64,000 bases of DNA from Mantamonas sphyraenae (lineage: Eukaryota; CRuMs; Mantamonadidae), in assembly GCA_026936335.1 (NCBI GenBank), contig JAPMXV010000045.1, positions 248,001 through 312,000 on the forward strand, written 5' to 3'. Positions 40,179 to 50,106 of the stretch are shown piece after piece. The stretch's first letter is position 1; every line of letters begins with the position of its first letter. The notes under the pieces were generated by a model. That model was not told the DNA's origin. It did not search any database and saw nothing but the letters and a program-made list of their open reading frames with translations. The position numbers and the translations under genes were made by a program.

Positions 40179-40549
40179 TGCCTACCCCCCAAATGAACAT
40201 TGTTTTATAGAGAGAAAGAGAGAGATAAAGATGGTGTGTGTGGTGTGGGTGTGTGAGTGTACAGCCAGACGGTGTTTCTGGAACCCATCCCTCGGTGTCG
40301 GTGTGTGATCACTCCACACCACACCACTGCACACACGTCCACCCCATCCCCAATCCCCCACCCCCCTTTTCACCCACACACCACCCCCAATCTGCCTTTC
40401 TCCTCGCCCCTTATCTTCCTAACCTCCCCTGGCTAGTGCCCCACACCCGATGAATTCCCCCGTTATCCTCTCCCGGTGCCGTCAAAACCAAACGCGCCTC
40501 ACCCGCTCCATCCACCCCAACCCAATCAGGAAAACACACACAAAACACA
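40179..40549. other. 5' flank of Ras copy 2
   Basis: Equivalent of 31476-31843 in the left arm, nearly identical; presumed Ras promoter and 5' UTR. No coding sequence is seen. Confidence 0.7.
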
Positions 40550-41592
40550 ATGACTGAATACAAGTGCGTTGTTGTCGGCGGCGGTGGTGTGGGCAAGTCT
40601 GCCCTGACCATCCAGCTGATCCAGAACTCGTTCGTGGACGAGTACGACCCGACCATTGGTGAGTTTCAACGGCAAGTCGGTTGCGCGGGGAGACGGACGC
40701 CGGGACGCGGTGGATGGCATTGGAGGGAGAAGAGGGCGGAGAGAGGTGCATGGATGGGACGGGGATGGAGAGAGGGAGAAATGGAAGGTGTGGGGGAAGG
40801 GACAGGTGGGCAGGGAAGTGGAGGTGGGGCGCGGGTTCCCTGAATTGCGCTTTTTTTCGAGGGTGGGCACATGTGGATAAGGCTGTGGAGAACACAGGCG
40901 GGGGCGAGACGAGGGCGACGGAAGGTGCATGGATGTGTGGAGGGTGTGGCAGACGGGGCAGGAGGACATGTGGGGAGGACATGGGATGTGTGTGTACTTG
41001 GCAGGAGGGTGTTTTGTTTGTGAAGGGGCGAGTGGAGAGATTTCCCTCTTGGGCAAAGTTTGGGGCGCCGGGAGGCGGATGGAGAGGAAGATTGACAGGG
41101 AAACTGACACACATGGGGACGTGGGTGGTGGCACGTACAGAGGATTCGTACCGCAAGCAGGTGACGATCGATGACGAGTCGTGTCTGCTGGACATCCTGG
41201 ACACGGCTGGCCAGGAGGAGTACGCAGCTATGCGTGACGGTTACATGCGCAGTGGCGAAGGCTTCCTGTGTGTGTACTCGATCACGTCGCGCTCGTCGTT
41301 TGACGAAATCCCTGCCTTCCGCGAGCAGATTCTGCGCGTGAAGGACCAGGACCAGGTGCCGATGGTCATCATTGGCAACAAGTGCGATTTGGACCACGAG
41401 CGTCAGGTGACGACTGCTGAGGGCAAGGACCTGGCCAAGTCGTTTGGCTGCCCGCACATGGAGGGATCTGCCAAGGCTCGCATCAACGTGGAGGAGTCGT
41501 TCTTTGAGCTGGTGCGCGAGATCCGCAAGGCTCGTGCTGGCGGCGACAAGGTGGACACCAAGAAGAAGAAGAAGAAGTGCCTGATCCTGTAA
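40550..41592 (+). CDS. RAS: Ras small GTPase, intact copy (two exons)
   Basis: Exons 40550-40658 and 41141-41592 give 186 residues. All Ras motifs are present: [20 protein letters not shown] (P-loop, Gly11 where mammals have Ala), [16 protein letters not shown] (switch I effector region), [17 protein letters not shown] (switch II with Gln61), GNKCDL, GSAKAR, and a C-terminal polylysine run followed by CLIL, a CaaX box whose final Leu points to geranylgeranylation. The intron (482 bp) has a GTGAGT donor. A tandem-RasGAP gene at 44.7-48.2 kb could act on it. The 3' flank holds two copies of a 10-bp repeat that has four copies in the other arm. Confidence 0.97.
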
Positions 41593-41696
41593 ATGAAGTT
41601 CAGTGAAGTTCAGTGAAAGGTGAAGCATTTGTTGTTGGTGTTGATGATAGCGTGTGTGCGGGACAGGAAAAAGCTGGGGGGTTTGCTCCATCCCTC

Positions 41697-42620
41697 TCAG
41701 TCCAGGTACTGCAGCACGTTCTTCACAAAGTTCTCCTTGTCGTGCACCCAGTCCATGTGTGTGACGTCGCCAAACACCTTAAAGTGAGCCCTGCCCTGTT
41801 CGTACATGCCTCGGAGGCCGATGGTGTCGTTGAGCCACAGCGGCTGCAGATCCGGTGGGCTGTAGTCCATCCACTTGTCATAAAAGGCAAACTGTGATGA
41901 GTACCAGGGAATGATGATGCCGTCTTGGGGACTGCCAAACAGATACACGTTCTTGATGGCCTCAAAGTTGGCCTTGTACCGTGCGGTGTTGTTGTGCGGC
42001 ACCACGTTGTTCATCACTGGCAGGTACACGCAGTCGCGCAGGTACTGCTGCGGCAGCTTCGAGTCGTGCCAGTATTGGGCAAAGGAAAAGTGCTCTTGGC
42101 CCTCTTTGGTGTAAAGGAGCTCGGTTACGGCGTCCACTCCCAGCCCGGGGAAGAAACGCCACACCATCTCATCCACACCATACACTCCCTGCTGTACGCC
42201 AGCAAACGACAGGAAGTTCTGCACCTTGTGACCGTCCCACTGCTGGATGGCCGCGCGAATCAACAACCCTCCCTGGCTGTGCCCAATCACGTGGTACCCG
42301 TCTTCAAAGTCGCTTGCGTTGTATCCCGGGTGTTTCCCGCTCACAATGTCCTTCACCAGTGCCAATGCGTCTGCCGTCTGCTCAGTCATTGGCTTGAAAA
42401 CGCTTGCGTCTTTGTTGTCCACGTCCAACTGCACCGTCACTGTGCCCGGGTGCAGCTCGTCCACCCACTGGACAAGGTCGTCAAAGTCGTGGAAGGACCC
42501 TGTGATGCCATGCATCATGATGATGGGTTTGTATGCACACACCGAGCCCAGCATGCAGGCCAGCAACAGCAGACACGCGCGTTCGGTCCGTTTCTTGCTC
42601 GCCGCTTGTGTCCACGCCAT
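41697..42620 (-). CDS. PPT2-like palmitoyl-protein thioesterase, copy B
   Basis: This 307-residue protein is the inverted twin of copy A, with the same start, signal peptide, GHSQGGLL nucleophile motif and length. I see one isolated change (PQDGI versus PQDGT) and then about ten changes within residues 279-296, where copy B reads GRAHFKVFGDVTHMDWVHDK and copy A GRVHFRIIGDIEHSQWVRNK. The presumed catalytic His is kept in both. It is convergent with the intact Ras and lies tail to head with HOP2, whose last codons are inside the same arm. Confidence 0.88.
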   Translation of the reverse strand: MAWTQAASKKRTERACLLLLACMLGSVCAYKPIIMMHGITGSFHDFDDLVQWVDELHPGTVTVQLDVDNKDASVFKPMTEQTADALALVKDIVSGKHPGYNASDFEDGYHVIGHSQGGLLIRAAIQQWDGHKVQNFLSFAGVQQGVYGVDEMVWRFFPGLGVDAVTELLYTKEGQEHFSFAQYWHDSKLPQQYLRDCVYLPVMNNVVPHNNTARYKANFEAIKNVYLFGSPQDGIIIPWYSSQFAFYDKWMDYSPPDLQPLWLNDTIGLRGMYEQGRAHFKVFGDVTHMDWVHDKENFVKNVLQYLD

Positions 42621-42841
42621 TTCCCTGTGTTGGTTGATTGTTGGTCCAGCCATCGCACATGGCCAGGAATGGAAGGGGCATGGTGCACGTGCACAGGGAT
42701 GTGTCTGCAGACCCATTGCCCAATGTACCTCTTCATTGCAGGCACACGTCACCCGTTCGTTCCTCAACATCCATCCTCCATCCTCCTCACTCCCCCCAAC
42801 GCATTCCTCCCCCCAACCTTCCCCCCCCTCGTCCCACCACG

Positions 42842-43864
42842 TCACTGTGCTGCAGCCAGAAACGCGTCGTAATCGGCCCCGACCATCTCATCCGTCTCGA
42901 TATCCGCCAGTTTCTGTGCAGATCCTACGAGTGTCAGTTGTCTCCACCACCTGCCACCTGCCACGTCCTCCTCACCTCCCCACCTTCCCACCTCCACCCT
43001 TCCCCGTCCCCCTACAACTCACATGAAACTCCTTGGGCTTCTTGCCAGAATGTTCCGCAAGAGTCTCGATCACCTCCTTCGCCATTCGCCGCCGCTTCTT
43101 CCAATGGCTCTTGTACGTCTCAAACTGCTTGTCCAGCTCCTCTCGCTCGGCCACAGTGATTGTGTCGCCCTCGCGAGCTCGCTTCAGCCTGTCCTTCAGC
43201 TTTGTGTTCTCCTGCTCCGCTTCCTCGAGCTTCTTGTCCAGCTGGTCGTCCGTCATGCGCGAGTTCAGATCCTTGTTTTCGCTGTTCAGTTTGCCCAGTT
43301 CGGCCTTGGCCTCCTCCACCTTCTTCTTCATCTCTGTAATCGAGTCGTCCAGCTCGTCCAGCTCCTCTGCATCCAGCGTGTCCTTTTTGTCCTGGTTTGC
43401 AAAGTAGATCTTTGACTTGTTGAACTGCTTCATCGTCAGCACCTTTTTGTCCGTCAGCTCGTCCAGCAGCTTCTGCAGCGCAGTCTTGCCCACTGTCCGG
43501 TGCAGATTCTCAAACAACATCTGTGTCGAGTACGGCCGGTTCTTGCTCTCCATATACTCAATCACAGCCGCCTTTGCCTCTGTATTGTCAACCCATGCAC
43601 ACATGCACGTGCCATGTGCGTTCAACCGCCCGTCCCATGCGTGCAAACACGTGTGTCAGCGCAAATTGCTCAGGTGAGCGATTCCACCGTCCACATTCTC
43701 GGGAACCCCTCTCGCTTTTGGCGCCATCGCTCACCCTTTGCGTTCAGCTTCTTTGGCTTGTCCGTCTTGCCCTGAGCGTGTGGTGAAGTCCATGCCCATG
43801 TCGATGTCAGTGTCCACTGTTTCCCACGTACCCCCCATGCACCTCCGTGCGCTGCACTAACCAT
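42842..43864 (-). CDS. HOP2: HOP2/PSMC3IP meiotic recombination factor, four exons
   Basis: Exons (leftwards) 43864-43862, 43771-43735, 43579-43023 and 42913-42842 give 222 residues, close to the 217 of human HOP2. The winged-helix N-terminus reads EAKAAVIEYMESKNRPYS, LFENLHRTVGKTAL, KSKIYFANQD. A leucine-rich coiled coil follows (VEEAKAELGKLNSENKDL), then KSHWKKRRRMAKEVIE and a short acidic C-terminus (LADIETDEM). HOP2 with MND1 stimulates RAD51/DMC1 strand exchange. The model has a first coding exon of only the ATG, directly followed by a GTTAGT donor; the frame and the family alignment at MGKTDKPKK support it, though another 5' structure is possible. Its last 24 bases lie within the inverted duplication. 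Confidence 0.88.
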
Positions 43865-43886
43865 CTCGCACCGTTTTCCTTGCCTC

Positions 43887-44690
43887 ATGTCGCGCGCCGT
43901 CTCCTCCGCCGATGATGACGGCTTTGTCACCGTCACCAAGCGCCGTCGCGGCAAGGCCCGACGCAAAAAGGATGCCAGGCGTCAGCAGCGTAGCACAGGC
44001 TCCTCCCTGGCCATGCCTGTGCCCAACGACGACGACTCCGAGGTCGATCCCGAGGCTCTCTTTGCACGCATCGACGCCCGCTGCGCCGAACTGCTCCTCG
44101 ACGACACCTTTGTGGCCGACATCCACGACAGCGTCGACAAGCTGTGCAACACCGTCTGGAAGGATCTGGACAACCTCGCCGTCGTGTGTCTCGGCCTTGG
44201 ATCGCTCGTCGAGCACTGGGTGGCCCACTACCAGGCCGCACTGGTGTCCCACGTCATAGTACCAGCCCTGGTCAAAAACGGAATCCGTCCCACTGTCTCC
44301 ATTTTCGATCCTGTGGCCACCAGCGAGCTGGAAAAGAGCTGCGCCGAGCATTTTGGCTTTGTCCATATGCAGGAGCTCACCTCGTTCCACGCAGAGTCTC
44401 CCACCCTGTATTATATGCCCCACTGTCCCAAAGAGTTGTTTGACGCAGTGCTACTGGCCAATTGGTCCGCAGACGCCCTGTTCCAGCGACTCGTCCTGCT
44501 CGGCAACGACTTTGACACCTATGTGGACCACATGGACGACTATGCACACTTCCAGGCCGCCCTGGCCCTTGTGGACACACGTCTTCCCATCAACAACACA
44601 TGGTCTCCCTTCATCGTGTTTTCCGAGCTGGCCTGGCACACGTTTGCTGGCGACCTGCCTTCCATCGACAACGACGCCGCAGAGACCTGA
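43887..44690 (+). CDS. SRR1-domain protein
   Basis: This 267-residue single-exon protein has a basic, Arg/Lys-rich N-terminus (KRRRGKARRKK) and then an SRR1 domain: VVCLGLGSLVEHWVA, a IFDPVATSELEKS strand-helix, LYYMPHCPKELFDAVL and LVLLGNDFDTYVDH. SRR1 proteins act in circadian or heme-related regulation in plants, fungi and animals; no catalytic activity is established from the sequence. The start codon is 22 bp from that of HOP2 on the other strand, so the two promoters must overlap. Confidence 0.85.
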   Translation: MSRAVSSADDDGFVTVTKRRRGKARRKKDARRQQRSTGSSLAMPVPNDDDSEVDPEALFARIDARCAELLLDDTFVADIHDSVDKLCNTVWKDLDNLAVVCLGLGSLVEHWVAHYQAALVSHVIVPALVKNGIRPTVSIFDPVATSELEKSCAEHFGFVHMQELTSFHAESPTLYYMPHCPKELFDAVLLANWSADALFQRLVLLGNDFDTYVDHMDDYAHFQAALALVDTRLPINNTWSPFIVFSELAWHTFAGDLPSIDNDAAET

Positions 44691-44724
44691 GCGTGGAGAG
44701 CAGCACTGGTGGAATCATTGCGTT

Positions 44725-44734
44725 TCATGCCTCC

Positions 44735-44776
<42 letters not shown>

Positions 44777-47700
44777 CTACGAGGACGAGACGATGACGCA
44801 CCCTCCTCCTCGTTCACTAAAGCCGTTCGACGCTTGGCGACCTGGTTCATGGCCACAATGGCAGCCAACCTGTCAAAGGTCTGGTAAATGATGGTTTCTG
44901 TGCTGCGGTGGCCCAACAAGCGCTCGTACACGTCGATCTTGTTCTCCTGCAGAAACTGAAAGACGTCCTTCAGGCCCGGCATCACGTTGGCCCAAGCCAT
45001 GCCAGCTGGAGGGCAGAAGCCTTCAGGCGGCTGCATCAGGTGCGTTACATACGTGTCGATGGGCTCCTGCATCTCCTGCATCATCATGTTGATCTTGGTG
45101 GCCCAGTTGCCCTCAAACATGGTGTTGGTCACCGTGGCACGCACAACGCGCGCAAGCATCACCAGCGACGTCTTGACGTGCGGCGGAGGCGCATCCTTGC
45201 GCAGGCCAAATTTGTGGGGTGCTTGCAGCGCAGGCACAATCAGGCGTGTAAATACAAACGTTTTGATCATGCCCGCCGCCACAAACTCCGGCGGCTCCTC
45301 TGTGCGGTCGCTGATCACGTCGGCCTTCTCCAAAAAGAACTGGCACATTTTCTTTGCGTCCAGGTGCATAAAGTCGTGCTGCGTCACCACGTTCTCAATG
45401 ATGCTCGACGTGTACGAAATGACCAGCTTTGTGCTGTTGTTCGACTGGTAGAACGACTCCGCCTTGTCCGGGTTCACCTCCAGCACATCCTCGTCCTCCA
45501 ACGAGTAGATTTGGTCCACCACGGAGCTCACTGCCGCCTGCAGCCAGTCCTCACCCAGCAGCAGCTTAAAGTACTGCGAGAGCACACGCGCAGCCATCGA
45601 CACCTGCAGGTTCATCGCAGAGTGGAGCATCACCGCAGACTCTGCTCGCCTGTACTCTGCGCGCACAATGGCCTTGGCCAGCTTGCGTGACTCGTTGTGG
45701 TACTCAAACACCTTGATCAGGGCGTCTGCGAGCTGGTCTGCCTGTGTCGTGCTGGCCAGGTTCGGCGCAAGATCCACAATCACAAGGGGCAGTTGCATGT
45801 TGCACCCCTTCAGCATGTCTGCAAACTCAAACATAAAGTCGTTGGTGGTGTACGTGGACACCAGCTGCTTCTGCGACACGTACTTGGGTCGCTGCTCCGC
45901 ACCCTTGCCCCGTTCGCTGCCACGCCCCAACTTCTTGAACGACTGGGCCACCGACGCCGCACGTGCGCGGAACCCGCTGCGTCCAGACCCAGACGAGCTC
46001 GACGACGACCCGGCGCCCTCGTCCTCCACCACCTTGACCTGCACCGTGATCTCCTTCTTCTTGTTGCCCTGTGCCAGCACAGACAGCACCTTGTCGTTTG
46101 TCGTAAACGTCTGGTTGTCTGCAGACTCCACGCCGCTCAGCCGCTGGTTCATGTCCGGCAGCAGCGCACGCATGCTCTCTTCGATGGTGGACACCGCTGC
46201 CACCGCACGCTCCAAATCCTCCGCGGTCGAGTTTTCCAGAAACTCGCTTCGTGTCGCAAACACATCCCGTTCCACCTCTTCCACGTCCATGTCTGCGTCT
46301 TCCAGCTCCTCCATCAGGCTCTTGCCTCCCGACGCCTCCTCTTCGCCGCGCGTGTCCACCAGCTTCTGCTCTTGGATCTCAAACTCCTCTGGCAGCGTGC
46401 TCAGCTCGTCCATGAACGCGTCCACCTGCGCAATCACCTCATTCATCCAATCGTTCAGCGGCATCAGATGCTCCTTTTTCTTGTTGAACACCACCCCGTT
46501 GGCCACACACTGGATTACGTTGGTAAAGGTGATCAGCGCCAACCGCGCGCCCATGTGTGGTTCCTCCTCCATCAGACCAAACGCCTCTGGCGCCGCCAGT
46601 GCAGGGCACAGGAAGCGGAGGAAAAAGAAGCCAGCCACGGGCACGTTGACTTTGGTCGCATTGGGGAACTTGGCCGCCACATCCAGCTTCAGGTAGTGCG
46701 AGATCTGGCGCAGCTCCAAGGGCACGGCGTCCAGGTTGTTCACAATGGTGTCCACCAGTTCCTGGGCCAGGCTCTTCAGCGTGTCCAGGTTGTCCGCCAC
46801 ATCATGCACTGGGTTGCCGTCCAGATCCTTGCCAATCTTGGACGGGTCCACCTCCAGCCGGATGGCCATGTCAGGCTCGCAGATCTTTTCGATCGTGCCC
46901 AGAAGCACCTTGTGCATGTACTCGTTGGCCACCGTGGTCGAATAGTACGTCAACATCTTGGATGCCAGCGAATTCTGGCGAAACAAGGTGCTGGTTTGCT
47001 CTGTGTGTGTGTGTGTGGGGGGGGAGGTAGGGGTTGTTCGCAGTGGCGTCAGCGCACGTCGCAACACACAACACGAGCTAGCGACAACACACACGCGTGC
47101 AAACTTACTCGTTTTGGCCACCTCCTTGGAGATGCTGAGCTTGAGGAAGCGAATAAACTGCTTGTAGAAGCTGAAGCTGTCCACAATCTGCGGCACAATC
47201 TCCTTCCACTTCTTCGTGGACATGAGGACGTCGATATAGGCCTCGGCGACGGTAAAGTCTTTGCTCATGACACACTAGATGGTGAACGGGGGCGGGAAAT
47301 TCCGGTGTGGTGTGCGTTGTGTGTCAGTGGCGCTCCACGGGGGCTTGTGTGTGAAAGGACATGCCCGTTGGCTGCGCGTTGCGTGTCGTCTCTACGCATA
47401 CTGCGGCCGCACTGCAACACACGACACACCCCACGCAAGGGTTTGTGCTTCAATCACGTGCGGTCGGCCAGGGCATGACGGCGTGGCACGAGCGGCAACA
47501 TGCACACGGTGTGGGCACCGGCGTTTGCGAGACACGCACTTTTCTGCGCGAGGGACGCTTTGGGCAAAGAAAACGCAGGGCACTCGGTGCAGCTGGGGCA
47601 CACACACTTACCTCCAGGAACGGGGACATGTTTTCCAGGGCACTCTTGGCAAAGGAGAAGTCGTCGTAGCCCGAGACGTCAAAGCCGCCGCTGTTGGGCA

Positions 47701-48184
47701 GGAATGAGCGTAGCACCCACACGGGAATGGAGGTGCTGTTCGCTTCTCGCGCCGCTTCCAGGCGCTCTGTGGCGCTGTTGACCATCTGTTGCAGCTGTTT
47801 GCGACGTGTGATCTCCTCCTCGGAACGCTCTTCCTTCTGCTTGCCCGACTCCATCTGCAGCAGCATCTTGTGCGTGCGGCCGATAATCGTCTGCTTTCGT
47901 GTGAAAGCTCGCATGGTGCTCCGGTCCTGCTGGTTCGCCTCTTCCTCTCGTGCGTAAAACGACTCCAGTGTCTTCATTCGTGCTGACTCTTCTTTGGACA
48001 GCGTGCTCTCCGTCACCTCTGCGTCATCCTGCTGCCCGGCTTCGTCGCCATCCAGCACGCTGTCCAGCCAGTTGTACTTTGTCTCGTCAAACGCCTTGAT
48101 GGCTGTCGAGTCTCGCGACTTGGGGTTCTCCAGCGGCTCCTTGTGGGTTTCTGCCACCTCCACTTCGCCAAAGGAGACGGACAT
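44725..48184 (-). CDS. Tandem RasGAP-domain protein, three exons
   Basis: Exons (leftwards) 48184-47612, 47274-47109 and 47000-44725 give 1,004 residues. The first exon has no in-frame stop before a GTAAGT donor, and phases match the next exon, which argues for one gene. RasGAP domain 1 (about 245-430) has the arginine finger in TLFRQNSLASKM and the FLRFLCPAL structural motif. Domain 2 (about 690-930) keeps VFTRLIVPAL, but the finger position reads VMLHSAMN, so the arginine appears lost. Between them lies an acidic linker with a Ser/Gly-rich stretch. The C-terminus is a run of alternating Arg-Glu encoded by a CT microsatellite. The family accelerates GTP hydrolysis by Ras. Two Ras copies lie 3-14 kb away. 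Confidence 0.85.
44736..44773. repeat. CT microsatellite within the RasGAP coding region
   Basis: A run of CT dinucleotides that encodes the alternating Arg-Glu tail on the minus strand. Length changes of other than a multiple of three would shift the frame just before the stop. Confidence 0.95.
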
Positions 48185-48269
48185 CGTCGCTGATGTGTGT
48201 TTCGCGTGTTGGTTCGGGCTGGGCTCCGCCCCACGGTCTCTCCAGACAAACAGTTGCCATTCAGACCCT

Positions 48270-50024
48270 TCACCGTTTCCTCTTCATTTGTTTCTTCTTT
48301 CCATTGCGGTCGTTGCTGTTTTTGACGTTGCGACACCCGTCAGCGACGATGTGGGTCAGGCAACCCGACCCCTTTTGCCACAGCAGCTCGATCGTGCTGT
48401 CGTCAATGTCTGTGGACGAAAGTGTCACGCGTTGAAGACGGCGTAGCTTGATCAGGGACGATCCGATGGATGCAGTGATTCGTGTGCACGCCAGGTCGAG
48501 CGTGCGCAGCGTATGCTTTGCGTTCCGGGACAAAGCCTTGCCGATTCCATCGTCCAGGTTGGCCAGTCCACGCAAAGACAAGTGCTCCAGGCGCGGTGAC
48601 GACTCGAGCAGTATCCTGACTCCTGCCTCGGTCACCTTTGGGCACCAGTCGAGGTTGCAAGTTTGCAGTTGTGGCAATCCATACGCACACAACTCTGCCA
48701 GTGCGTCGTCGTCAACCTCTCGACAGACGCGCAGGTCGATCAAACGCAGAGTTTGGCTGCATAACGACGCAATGGTGCTCAGAGTCGTTCCGTCGAGTTC
48801 GTGGATCCATCGCAACCACAGGCATTGAATCTCTGGCGGAGACTCTGCTTTGTTGCGCGCGCGATGCCACAGCTTCAGCGACGAATCCAACACACGCCCT
48901 GGGATGCGTTTTCCACCGGACAGGTCGATGCTGTGCAGTGTGGTTGCTGCAGAATGGAACAGGCGGCACACATTCATGGGTGCAGTGTTGAGCACACGCG
49001 TACACGAGTCCAGACGCACACACTCGAGTGTACGCAAGTTACAATAGTGGTCACGAAACGGCATGGTGTCCACCTCATTCGCATGGGTGAGCTCGAGCGT
49101 TTTGAGCGTGGTTCGCCACGTGTCCAGTGCAGGCAACCCAAGGTTGGTCACATTGCGTGCCTTGTTGAGCACCAGATGCTCCAGAGATGTGCATTGCTTG
49201 CTGAGGTTGTGCAGAAGGCCGTCACCTGCAATGTCACTGTGCAGCTCGAAGCGAAGCAGATTCGGCGGCAGGCATCCGTCCGTTTCCTGTTCCAGCGTTG
49301 AAGAAAGGTGCTTAGGCATCCCATCAAGGCACATGGTGAGTGATTGCAGCCCGCAGCACGCAGAGAGAGTGTTGCTCAGCGAATCTGGCCGTGTCCCAAG
49401 CGACAATTTTACAGACAGCGATCTCAACGAGGAAGCGGACGACGAAGCCACCAACGCTTCGAGAACCGTACTGCCACAGGTGGGTCCACTCAGGTCCCTG
49501 TCCCAACAGGTCAGTGTGTCCAGAACAGGCAGAGCGTCTGCGTTGAACGCGGAAGCAACGGAGTCGGTCAAACTCAGCCGTGTGCATCCGCTGACATCCA
49601 GAGATTGAAGGAGAGGCACATCGAGCAATGGGACAAAGGTAAGCTTGTGGAGGCCGCGCAGACACAGATGCTGCAGCTGCGCGGCGGTTTGTTGGATCAA
49701 CGGAGCAAGTCCGTCGTCGCTGACGCGTCCACAGTGCGACAAGTTCAGGTGATACGCCCACTGAAAGGTGCTCGACTCGGTAAGACTGTACAGGGTTTGG
49801 TCATCGATGCGCCATGCGCCTTGGTCGAGGCGTGCGGGCGCGTCTCCGAAAAGATGCCGCAGGAACTCGCGGTGGCATTCGTGCAGCCACGAGCAGGTGC
49901 ATGCCAGGTTGACCCGAGACCCGCCGTCCAACCAGGCGTAAATGTCGATCATTCGCTCAATGGGCAAGGCGAGCATGCCTGCGGGCGGGTCCTCGCCATC
50001 GGCGTCGTCCTCACCTGAACTCAT
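48270..50024 (-). CDS. F-box/leucine-rich-repeat protein
   Basis: This 584-residue single-exon protein starts MSSGEDDADG at 50024. An F-box-like segment is at about 17-55 (LALPIERMIDIYAWLDG, VNLACTCSWLHECHREFL). Leucine-rich repeats of the cysteine-containing FBXL type fill the rest: YHLNLSHCGRVSDDGL, LQHLCLRGLHKLTF, LQSLDVSGCTRLSL, LRLIDLRVCREVDDDAL, LQTCNLDWCPKVTEAGV and LRTLDLACTRITA. The C-terminus is Lys-rich (GKKKQMKRKR). Such proteins are substrate receptors of SCF ubiquitin ligases. No substrate can be inferred. It lies tail to head with the phosphomevalonate kinase on the same strand. Confidence 0.85.
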   Translation of the reverse strand: MSSGEDDADGEDPPAGMLALPIERMIDIYAWLDGGSRVNLACTCSWLHECHREFLRHLFGDAPARLDQGAWRIDDQTLYSLTESSTFQWAYHLNLSHCGRVSDDGLAPLIQQTAAQLQHLCLRGLHKLTFVPLLDVPLLQSLDVSGCTRLSLTDSVASAFNADALPVLDTLTCWDRDLSGPTCGSTVLEALVASSSASSLRSLSVKLSLGTRPDSLSNTLSACCGLQSLTMCLDGMPKHLSSTLEQETDGCLPPNLLRFELHSDIAGDGLLHNLSKQCTSLEHLVLNKARNVTNLGLPALDTWRTTLKTLELTHANEVDTMPFRDHYCNLRTLECVRLDSCTRVLNTAPMNVCRLFHSAATTLHSIDLSGGKRIPGRVLDSSLKLWHRARNKAESPPEIQCLWLRWIHELDGTTLSTIASLCSQTLRLIDLRVCREVDDDALAELCAYGLPQLQTCNLDWCPKVTEAGVRILLESSPRLEHLSLRGLANLDDGIGKALSRNAKHTLRTLDLACTRITASIGSSLIKLRRLQRVTLSSTDIDDSTIELLWQKGSGCLTHIVADGCRNVKNSNDRNGKKKQMKRKR

Positions 50025-50106
50025 CCACCTTGTGTTGGCGTGTTGCGCGCCCAATGACGGTGTTGCATTCCTTCATGATAGTCAATCCATCCCATCCGGT
50101 CCCCCT

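Larger units (their letters stand above)
40098..42865. repeat. Right arm of 2.8-kb inverted duplication (pairs with 29139-31924)
   Basis: The arm contains the PH-gene relic, the intact Ras gene, PPT2-like copy B and the last codons of HOP2. The arms enclose an 8.2-kb core (31925-40097). The length difference of 18 bp is largely explained by the tandem-repeat copy number downstream of Ras. Confidence 0.95.

Noticed and set aside
44725-48184. Two separate genes instead of one RasGAP gene
   Set aside because: The first exon has no stop before a good GTAAGT donor, and the next exon has an in-phase acceptor upstream of its first ATG; one gene is simpler.
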